A stretch of 64,000 nt of DNA, taken from contig JAFMOC010000193.1 of assembly GCA_019802505.1 (NCBI GenBank), forward strand, positions 541,501 to 605,500. Direction: 5' to 3'. Of the stretch, positions 32,091 through 42,019 are shown one piece after another. Within the stretch, counting starts at the first letter, position 1. The number at the start of each line of letters is the position of its first letter. The DNA comes from Corydoras sp. C115. Lineage: Eukaryota > Chordata > Actinopteri > Siluriformes > Callichthyidae. Under the pieces are notes generated by a model that was given only the letters and a program-made list of their open reading frames with translations, was not told where the DNA came from and did no database searches. The translations under genes and the position numbers were made by a program.

Positions 32091-33094
32091 AACGCATATA
32101 TATATATAGCGTTCTGTGAGACAGGAAAATAAGGGGGTAGATCAACCTTAAAACCTCGTGTTATTAGATTGTGGATTTAAAAATAATCTGTTCTTATTTA
32201 AAGCTTCATCATTAAAACGAACATCTAGAAAATTCTGTGACTTTTATAATTTTAAAACTAAAATTAAAATAGTTTTACTTCCGAACCCAAAACCTAAAGC
32301 CTTTAACGAACAGACAACAAACTGTTCGAGAGAAAATAAGACTCGGAAATAAGTGCAATTTATTTTACAGGAAATCTACAAAAAAAAAAAAAAAAAAAAA
32401 CATCATAATAATAAAAAACATCCAGACAACGAGCACTGAGATAAAGACTCGAACCCTCACCATACGAGACACTCGGATTTATTATTATTATTATTACCAG
32501 CAGATTTGAACATCTCGCTGGACGTCGCTATGGAAACCGGCTTGTTTTAAAGTCCAGGGTTGTTTTAATTCCTCCATAACGCCCCCCACATTTCAAAAAT
32601 ATTATACTATAATCTGTACACAGGGGTCACAGTTAGGACATGTGAGGGCCTTCCCTAAAATGCTGCCACAGAAGATGAAAGTCTTTATCGTTCTTTACTG
32701 GAAATAATGAGATTTTAAGTATTAAAACGTCATCCACATACTTTTGGCCATGAACTGCATGTCTGTTTTATTTTTATATTCGTGATGTATTTAATATTAT
32801 CGAACCTGCAGCCGATTAAATAGACCGCAGCATGTTGGCATGTTCTCCACATGGAATTCAGATTAAAATCGCTGGGAGTAAATAGAATGATCGGTGCGTG
32901 CAGTTACACACTTTCACCACAGGGGCCGCCAAATCGTTCACTACCCTGAAGAATTAAATATTATTGGAATCGTTTTAAAAAGACTTTGAGGATCGATAAC
33001 TGTCACTAAGGTTTATATTACGTGGCCAAAAGTTTGTAGACGTTCTAACATCACAATGAGTTCAGATAACGAGGCTGATCTTCACGGTTCTGCT
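32091..33094. other. AT-rich stretch holding the probable 3' UTR of slc4a1ap
   Basis: On the minus strand the stop is at 33095-33097. A candidate AATAAA (TTTATT on +) lies at 32767-32772. A poly(A) run sits at 32379-32400, and a GAGGGCCTTCCCTAAA transposon fragment near 32645. Confidence 0.45.
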
Positions 33095-35175
33095 TCAGTA
33101 TCCATATTTATCATTGAGGTGAGTCCGACCGTCACCACTTTGACCTGTTGAGAGCAAAAAGAGAGAAAGAAATTAATTTTAATAATAGATCATTTGCAGC
33201 CTTACACACAAAGACGTTAAAAATAAGGCTAGATTATAAATATATAACAAAATCAGTGATTATAAATAAACTAGTATAATAATGCAGATGTTAAACCTAA
33301 TGTTTTAATGATGTGTATATAGATTCACAATAAACAGCGTCGGGTTCCGTTATTTAATGTTCTAAAGGGTTATTTAAATGTTATGGACCTGCAGGTACAG
33401 TATGAAGGGAACGGGAGATTTCAGGTTCACTCTTATTTAATATCTTATCTTGGTCTCATTTAAATATTAAACATTAACACATTTATAATCGGCTGAGATT
33501 TAGTTTGAATACTTTGGATTAACACAAAAACAAATGGTCCGTTTGTAGGAAACACGACGCTGGAACCAAAGCGAAGGGTTCCGCTATAAAGAACCAAATC
33601 AGGGGACTGAAGCCTATCCCTGGTGTTTTAGTTTTCAGAATCACGGCGTGTTTTTCGTCGTTTCTTGCATGCTAAAGGGCAATTTGTACGAATTTAAAAT
33701 TAAAAAATGGGAATGTTTAAAGGGTATGATGATTTTCTATAAGCGCTGTACCATGTGATGACCTCTGATCTGTCCATCAGCAGGAATTTTGGGTTCGGAA
33801 ACACTTTATTCGGATCCCACACACAGACCCCACACATGCTCTCCGGATCGGAAACTACAGTCGGGTTTTGGTACCTGCTGGAGGAACCCACACGCAGTAA
33901 TCCGGGTCGTCCTCGGGGTATTTTTCCATCACGGGGTGAGGAGGCTGTTGGGGGGGGGGGGGGTCACATGATCATCATCAGGTGAATTATTATTTCTTTG
34001 TAAACTGATTTATAATTAACAGTAATTAGGACGTACCCTGCTGGGCCCCAGCATCTTCCTGCCGGGTTTCTTTACCGGGGCGTCCACCGAGTCTTTAGGT
34101 TGCGTCTCTTTAGTTTTGTCCTCCGATTGACGCTTCGCTGATTTCTCTTTACCTGCGCAGTGTGCATGTAACCCGTTAAAAAAAATTATAATAATAAAAA
34201 AAAGCACTATATGCATACAATAATAGCTGTGCTGGAATGGAAAAGGGCCTTCCCCAAACTGTTTCCACAAACAAAATGAATGGTTAAGCTGCTTGATTTT
34301 ATTTATTCATTTTTTTTCACTGGAAATAACATTTTTTGCATCATATTGTGCATACAAACTAAAATTCATATCAATAGTGATGTAATTGATTTAAATGGCG
34401 CAACAGTGCGACCTGGTGGTAGAAACCTGGTACTGCCGCCTTTAGGTACTCAATTACCTCATCACTGATTATATAATCATATAAATAATAATTAATACGG
34501 ATGCAGTTCGAAAGGCTCATGGTGTTTAATAGTTAATTAATGGAACCTAATTTAATAATTAACAATGTTAACGATGTTCTAACTCTGACCTGCAGGACTC
34601 TGCGACGTTGACGGTACATCACCGGAGGGTTCGGAACGTCTCTCCTCATGACTCTCGACAAATGGATCTTCTGGAGACGCCGGACCCTGGACCGCCTCGT
34701 CTTCATTCGTCGGTTCCACCTGCTGTTCTTCTGTTCTCTCCTCCTCCTCCTCCTGCTCCTCCTCCTCCTGCTCTCCTCCCGGCGGTAGTTCCTTCATGTT
34801 GAAGAGCTCGGGGGGCAGGTTGGGTCTCTTCAGGGGCAGTTTCTACGGGATGAGAGGGTGAAGGTGACCGATTTAAAGTGGAATCCACACCAGACGGTCA
34901 GTGGACATATCCCTGCCGTGATTCTGATTGGCTCTCGAACCTACAGACATCACTGTGATTTGAATTCTGTGGGAGGATGAGGAGGAGGATGATGATGAAG
35001 ATGGGGTTCAGGAAGGAAGAGGAACTTACGCCAATGGCTCCGGTTTTTAACCTGAACTTGCTGCCCCCCTTCATTGCACCAAACAGGGGCAGGGCCAGTT
35101 TCTTGGGCTTCTCCGGATCAGAGGAAAGAGACTCAGACCTGAGAGAGAGACAGAGAGAGAGACAGAGAGAGAGAC

Positions 35176-35216
<41 letters not shown>

Positions 35217-36249
35217 GAGAGACAGAGAGAGAGAGACAGAGAGAGAGAGAGAGGACACTGAGTCCATACATCCATTATCTTCCGCTTTATCCTCTATTAG
35301 GGTCGGGGGGGGGGGGGTTCCCCATGCCCATCCAGGGGAGAACGTTTCGGGCGCTGGGCAGATGCGCCAACCTATCGCTGGGCACATACTCTCTTACACA
35401 CACTCTATATGGGGCAATTTGGAGAACAATTGACCTTAACCAATGTTTTTGGACTGTGAGAGGAAACCGGAGAACCCGGAGGAAACCCACGCAGACACAG
35501 GGAGAACATGGAAACTCCACCCAGATTGGGATTCGAACCGGGAATCCCTAGTGCTGAGAGGAGAACATGCCAAACCACTAAGCCACCGTGCCGCCCATCC
35601 ATCCATTATCTTCCGCTTTATCCTATATTAGGGTTGCGGGGGGGGGGGGGGGGGGGGGGGGGTCCCATGCCCATCCGGGGGCAGATACACCCAGGACAGG
35701 GGGCAATCTATCACTGGGCACACACTCACTCTCACACACACTCTATATGGGGCAATTTGGAGAATTCAATTAACCTTAATCCATGTTTTTGGACTGTGGG
35801 AGGAAACCGGAGAACCCGGAGGAAACCCACGCAGACACGGGGAGAACATGCAAACTCCATCCAGATGGGGATTCGAACCGGGAATCCCTAGTGCTAAGAG
35901 GAGAACATGCTAAACCACTAAGCCACCGTGCCGCCCTACACTGAGTCTATATTCCAGTAAATCATTAATGATGATGATGATGATCTCCTCAGCATCATGG
36001 TTCTCCGTTTGAAGTGGAGAACCTGAACCTCACCGACTCTGCAGGGAGGGCAACGCGGTGGGTCGCGTCAGCTCGATGAGTTTGTTCAGCCGCTGCTCCT
36101 CCTTCTTCAGCTCGGCCACCTGAAGGTGCAGCTTCTTCCTCTGAACTCCATCCAGAGAGGCCTGAGAGCGCACCGAGCTCATGAACGCGTCCAGAGGGTC
36201 GTCTGCGGACGAGCTGGAGCCTCCTGCACGGAGAACCAGGTTTAAAACA

Positions 36250-36296
<47 letters not shown>

Positions 36297-37125
36297 CGGC
36301 GATGAACCAGAACCGGACCTCTCTCAGAAGATCGGAGTGCCCGCTCAGTTCCCATCAGTTCCTTCTGCACCTCCGCCAATTTATTAACCTGAAAAAGCAT
36401 CATTAATAATTAATCATTAACCACATTAATAATAATAAGGGTTATTACATAGTTATATTTATTTTGAAAAATAATATAAAAATTCATTCATTCATCATCT
36501 TCAGCTTTATCCTCTATTAAGGGGGGGGGGGGGGTTCCCCATGCCCATCGGGCGCTGGGCAGATACACCCAGGACAGGGGGGCAATCTATCACTGGACAT
36601 TCACACTCTATATGGGGCAATTTGGAGAACTCAATTGACTTGATCCATGTTTTTGGACTGTGGGAGGAAACCGGAGAACCCGGAGGAAACCCATGCGGAC
36701 CAGGGGAGAACATGCAAACTCCACCCCGGGAATCCCTAGTGCTGAGAGGAGAACATGCTAAACCACTAAGCCACCGTGCCGCCTTTCAAAAATTAACATA
36801 ACGAAAATGACATTAAAGTGATGATAATGTTATTATTATTACTGTATATTATTACAACTGATTTATTATTCATTAAAAATTAAAGCTAATATTTATCTTT
36901 ACAGTTAATTATTATACAATAAAAAAAAAACACTTATGTTGAAATACATGTTTGTCTTTGTCCATTTTACCTTTAAATGTAAATTCTGTATAAATTTTAA
37001 TGTACATGTTTTTAAATATTCATTAATATTCATAACACTGCACTTTAAATGGAATTAATCTGATTATAATATTAAAGCAGGTTTTATGACATCATGAATT
37101 TATTATGCGTCATTTATTTTGTACC

Positions 37126-37156
<31 letters not shown>

Positions 37157-39631
37157 ATCGACTAACACACCACGGACAAACGAATCGGGACTCCGACTGC
37201 TTTATTTCGTTTTTTTTTTTATTTTATTTTTTTTAGTTTTAATGAATAATTATTTAAATATAGGCACGGTGGCTTAGTGGTTTAGCATGTTCTCCTCTCA
37301 GCACTAGGGATTCCCGCTTCGAATCCCCATCTGGGTGGAGTTTCCATGTCCTCCCCGTGTCCCCGTGGGTTTCCTACGGGTTCTCCGGTTTCCTCCCACA
37401 GTCCAAAAACATGGATCAAGTGAATTGAATTCTCAAAAAAAATTGCCCCATATAGAGTGTGTGAGTGTGAGCTCAGTGATAGATTGGCGCCCTGTCCTGG
37501 GTGTATCTGCCCAGCGCCCGAAGCGTTCTCCCCTGGATGGACATGGGGAACCCCCCCCCCCCCCCCGCGACCCTAATAGAGGATAAAGCGGGAGATAATG
37601 AATGAATGAATATGTAAATACACTGATGAATATTAATGAGCATTGGTGCTTCGTGCGTCCGCATCGTACCAGCGAGGCGTACGTCTGCGGTCTCTCCTGG
37701 ATCTTCCCGGCTTTCTTCATGCGCTGGTTCCTCTTCTTCTCCACGGCGCCGGTCCGGTCCAGGTAGGCGTCGTCGTCGCTGTCGTAGAAATCCTCGTCCT
37801 CCCAATTCTTCTTTTTGCGTTTCCTGGAGACTGATGACAAAGCGGGCAGAGAGGGGGGGTCAGGGACCGAGGTTCATCCCCTCTGGTGGAGCCGAGTGGA
37901 CGGTAATTAAAGGTGTGACCACCGACCCGCCTCCTGCCGCAGCAGCCCCCGCGCCTCCAGCATGCGGCAGGCCTCCAGGCAGCACTGCACCGCCGCCTCC
38001 TTCTTCTTCCCCGGGAGCGTGACCTCAGCCACCAGCTGTCTGCCCGCCGCATCGTCCACCGGCAACCTGCACCACCACCACCAACGACACCACCATCATC
38101 ATCATCACCACCACCTTAACACGAGCCAATCAGAAAGCAGCGAGGAGCCGACGTGGGAGACCTGATCCTGCAGAGCCAGGTGCCGTGACCTTTATCATCG
38201 TACTCGAACTCCAGCTCCTCTCCTGATTAAACGGAATATTAAATATTAACGAGGCTCGTTAAGACGCCGATGACATCACGGCGCTCTCGTCGTCGTGTTT
38301 TTTACGCTGTACCTTCCCGATCATAGAAACCCTGCAGGGCCTTTTTGGGGTCCTTGAGGTACGCCGCCTCCTGGTCCTCCTGAAACTCCGTGGCGAACGG
38401 GTTCTCCTCGTTCTCGTCCTCCTCCGGGGCCACGTCCTCGTCTGGGGACGACGGGGACACGCGTCATATGTTTAAATGAAATGACTCGGTGATTCAGTGT
38501 TTCGATTCGGTTCGTTAACAGGTGGTGGAGGTAGGTGGAGGACGTACCCATCCCCCAGGAGCAGCCGGCGTCTTCCGAAGGTCTCGTCTCCGCGGCGACG
38601 CCGTCCGAAGGCTTCTCCTCGTCCTCGTCCTCGTCGTCGGAACCATCTCCCATCATCCTCTTCTCCAGCTCCTCCCTCTGTCTCCTGGCCTTCTCCCTCA
38701 GCTCGGTCACGGTCAGCTCTGACTCCGCCTCCTCGTCCGACTCTGGACCCTGAACCCAAAAGGGAGTGACTCGGCACGCAAAAAAAATTACCTACCAGCG
38801 GTCCTCACAACCCCATAGCCCCGCCCCCTCCCCTGAACCCAGGCCTTCCCACAGTGGCCGCTCCCAGTGGGACGTCGGTGGGGAACCGATGACCCCTCTG
38901 ACCTGCAGGATGAACAGCCTGGTGCTGCCGCCGAACTTCAGCACGTGGCCCACCCGTAGCCGGACGTAGGTCTTGGGTGGGACCTTGTTCTTGTTCACCA
39001 CGGTTCCATGAGTGCTGCCCAGGTCATAGACGTAGAACCCGGGTTCCTCGCCCACCCCGGCCTCGGCGCGGTACTGCACCACGGCGTGGTAGCGGGAGAT
39101 GGACGGGTGCTCCAGGGCGAGGTCACAGACCGGCAGACGGCCCACCACGAAGAAGCTCTGATGGTTCAGAGGAACCGTCTGCAGGATGGAACCGTTCTTC
39201 AGGAGCTCGAACGCATACGGCTGACCCACCACCCCCGCCCAGGGGGGCTCTGTGTAGGGCAGAGGGGGGAACTTTCCACCAGGGGGCACTTTGCCCTGAT
39301 CTCTCGCTTTGGTCCTGGGATGGTTCGGCTTTTCTGATGGGGGAACCTTTTGGGTTCCAGGAGGCTGAGCCGGTTGAGGTTCAGAACCTTGGATGGGTGA
39401 GGGCTCCTGGATGGAGTCCGGTTCTTCTGGTTCTTCTGGTTCCTCTGGTTCCTCAGGTTCCTCAGGCTGGGAACGGGACCTGACCCGAACTGTCCTGGAG
39501 GAACCATCAGGAACCAAACACTTGAGCTTCCTCACAGCAGGAACTGAGAGCAGAGCCGGCTTCTTAAAAGGGTCCGGCTCGGTGTCGGCGGTGTGGACGT
39601 CCTTCCCCGCTGCAGAACCTTCGGTCTCCAT
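33095..39631 (-). CDS. slc4a1ap: Kanadaptin (SLC4A1-associated protein), complete, 13 exons
   Basis: Coding exons in order: 38903-39631, 38548-38749, 38313-38441, 38162-38222, 37927-38066, 37670-37830, 36319-36388, 36034-36223, 35030-35138, 34590-34842, 34037-34152, 33875-33944, 33095-33144. All are GT-AG, all phases close, 759 residues. An N-terminal PEE repeat and Pro-rich segment (1-135) precede an FHA domain (about 138-243) with GRLP, SRYH (179-182) and STHGTVVN (206-213), the phosphothreonine-binding loops. A dsRNA-binding-like segment follows (LPVDDAAGRQLVAEVTLPGK), then KKKNWEDEDFYDSDDD, a coiled region, LALPLFGAMKGGSKF, an acidic exon 10, and the diagnostic C-terminus (KYPEDDPDYCVWVPP; DKYGY at the end). 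Kanadaptin is a mostly nuclear protein first described as binding the kidney anion exchanger; its molecular role is unsettled. It is head to head with supt7l, as in human. Confidence 0.96.
35139..35252. repeat. (GA)n/(CAGAGA)n microsatellite at slc4a1ap exon 9 acceptor
   Basis: On the coding (minus) strand this is about 110 bp of CTCTGTCTCTCT ending in CTCTCAG, the acceptor of exon 9. It therefore is that intron's polypyrimidine tract. Confidence 0.93.
35265..35594 (-). mobile_element. SINE-A, first half of a dimer
   Basis: Full-length antisense copy directly followed by another. The left flank ACACTGAGTC (35255-35264) recurs only after the second copy. Confidence 0.95.
35595..35937 (-). mobile_element. 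SINE-A, second half of a dimer
   Basis: Full head and tail, but part of the GGGGAGAACG block is lost and there is a G tract of about 24. It is followed by ACACTGAGTC (35938-35947). Confidence 0.95.
36250..36292. repeat. (CA)n microsatellite in a short slc4a1ap intron
   Basis: About 21 CA units fill nearly half of the 95-bp intron between exons 7 and 8. Confidence 0.95.
36482..36785 (-). mobile_element. SINE-A copy with small internal deletions
   Basis: Antisense. Missing bases after GCCCATC (the GGGGAGAACG block) and at the B box. AAAAATT occurs on both sides as a possible short target duplication. Confidence 0.92.
36790..37262. other. AT-rich part of slc4a1ap intron 6
   Basis: Long A/T runs (T tract at 37127-37150). 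No feature. Confidence 0.45.
37263..37610 (+). mobile_element. SINE-A copy, full length
   Basis: GGCACGGTGGCTTAGTGG to (ATGA)n tail, in slc4a1ap intron 6, antisense to the gene. Confidence 0.94.
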
Positions 39632-40480
39632 GTCTGCTCGGTCTCCTCGGGGCTGATGCCGCTCCGCGTGTTTGGTGCGTCCGTCTAAACCGTCCGAGCG
39701 GATCCCTGCACACTGACATCAAACACTCCCGAATTTAAGCCTTTACATTTCGTCGTAATGTTTGAATAAAAGTCTTTTTTATTAGTAAAGAATTCAATAT
39801 TTTAAGTTTAATTATATTGTTTATGTCAAAAAATATGTCACAACCCCAGATTCAGTATTTTAATTTTATTTTAAAATCCACAGCCGACCACGGGCGATAT
39901 AAAATATGTTTTTTTTTTATTATATTTTGTTTAATTTAGTTATATTGTGCTTAAACTTAAATGATCACGTGTCCCATTTAAACATCATTGTATATAATTA
40001 ACCCCGTAAATAAGACAAGCATCTGTAAATCGGTCGTGTATTTGTATTTTTTTTTTATAATTTTTGCGATGTTTTAAGTAAATTAATTTTTATAAATCAT
40101 GCCGAATAATTTCAACATACGATAATTGTGAGAAATAATTAATTTATTATTACATTTAATAATTGAGCAGAAAGTAACAGAACGACACACGTCGGTCGTT
40201 AAGAAAGAACGGGTTAATCAGCAGCGTAATGATGATCATTAATTGAATTAATTAAAGGAAAATATTTTTATTTATATATATATTTTTTTTATTGTTGTTA
40301 TTTATTCGAATATTCCGCTTTATTAATAGGAACTGTTTTGTTTCGTGTCTCCACACGGACGCATTTAGCGGCGTACGCACACGCGCCGCGGCGGCTGTGT
40401 TAATATTCCGTGATGAATTAAGTTTAAACTCGTGATTTTATTTTTTTATTAAATCTTTGTGGCTCGCGGCGCAGGTGAGA
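39632..40480. promoter_or_regulatory. Shared upstream region of slc4a1ap (-) and supt7l (+)
   Basis: The two genes diverge from here. It is AT-rich overall, with a CpG cluster at 40345-40400 (CGCGCCGCGGCGGC) and a good donor GGCGCAG|GTGAGA after 40474. That donor could end a noncoding first exon of supt7l, joined to the acceptor CGTCCAGCAG at 42001-42010. This is inferred from splice signals only. Confidence 0.45.
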
Positions 40481-40644
40481 TGTTAAAGTTTATAAATCAT
40501 CATTCTGTGAAACATTTGTTGGTGAATGTTGAACAGTTGAAGGTGCTATGCTAAGCTAACTGCTAATCTACAAATCATCTCTCTGATGTTTATAAAGAAC
40601 ATGATGACGCAGCACTTCAGCTTTAATAATGACAACGAGTTCAT

Positions 40645-40695
40645 ATAGAGGGTGTGTGTGTGTGAGGGGTTTGTGTGTGAGAGAGAGAGAGAGGT

Positions 40696-40733
<38 letters not shown>

Positions 40734-41960
40734 GAGTGAGTGAGGGGTGTGAGGTTTGTGTGTGTGTGTGAGGTTTGTGTGTGTGTGAGGTTTGTATGTG
40801 TGAGGTTTGTGTGTGTGTGTGAGGTTTGTGTGTGTGTGAGGTTTGTATGTGTGTGGTTTGTGTGTGTGTGTGAGGTTTGTGTGTGTGTGTGAGGTTTGTA
40901 TGTGTGTGGTTTGTGTGTGTGTGTGAGGTTTGTGTGTGTGAGGTTTGTGTGTGTGAGGTTTGTGTGTGTGTGTGTGGGTGTGTGTGTGTGAGGTTTGTGT
41001 GTGTGTGTGTGTGTGGTTTGTGTGTGTGTGTGTGTGTGTGTTTGAGGTTTGTGTGTGTGTGTGTGTGTGAGGTTTGTGTGTGTGTTTGAGGTTTGTGTGT
41101 GTGTGTGAGGTGTGTGAGGTTTGTGTGTGTGTGTGAGGTTTGTATGTGTGTGGTTTGTGTGTGTGTGTGAGGTTTGTGTGTGTGAGGTTTGTGTGTGTGA
41201 GGTTTGTGTGTGTGAGGTTTGTGTGTGTGAGGTTTGTGTGTGTGTGTGAGGTGTGTGTGTGTGAGGTTTGTGTGTGTGTGTGTGTGTGGTTTGTGTGTGT
41301 GTGTGTGTGAGGTTTGTGTGTGTGTTTGAGGTTTGTGTGTGTGTGTGTGTGTGTGTGAGGTTTGTGTGTGTGTGTTTGAGGTTTGTGTGTGTGTGTGAGG
41401 TGTGTGAGGTTTTGGGGGGGGGGTTTTTGTGTGTGTGTGTTTGAGGTTTGTGTGTGTGTGTGAGGTGTGTGAGGTTTGTGTGTGTGTTTGAGGTTTGTGT
41501 GTGTGTGTGTGTGTGTGTGTGAGGTTTGTGTGTGTGTTTGAGGTTTGTGTGTGTGTGTGAGGTGTGTGAGGTTTGTGTGTGTGTGTGAGGTTTGTGTGTG
41601 TGTGTGAGGTGTGTGTGAGGTTTGTGTGTGTGTGTGAGGTTTGTGTGTGTGTGTGTGAGGTTTGTGTGTGTGTGAGGTTTGTGTGTGTGTGTGTGAGGTT
41701 TGTGTGTGTGTGTGAGGTGTGTGTGTGTGTGAGGTTTGTGTGTGTGTGTGTGTGAAGTTTGTGTGAAGTTTGTGTGAAGTTTGTGTGAGGTTTGTGTGTG
41801 TGGTATATATATGTGTGTGTGTGTGTGAGGTATATGTGTGTGTGAGGTATATGTGTGTGTGTGAGGTTTGTGTGTGAGGTGTATATATATATATATGTGT
41901 GTGTGTGAGGGGTGTGTGGGGTATATATGTGTGTGTGTGTGTGTGTGTGTGATGTGAATG
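40645..41960. repeat. GT-rich minisatellite, 1.3 kb, upstream of supt7l
   Basis: Variable units of (GT)n plus GAGGTTT, e.g. GTGTGTGTGAGGTTTGTG. The minus strand carries a long His/Thr-rich open frame that is an artefact. Probably in the 5' UTR intron of supt7l. Confidence 0.96.
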
Positions 41961-42019
41961 AACAGATCGTGACTTTTTTTAATTTGTAACACTTTCCTGG
42001 ACGTCCAGCAGGTGGCGGT

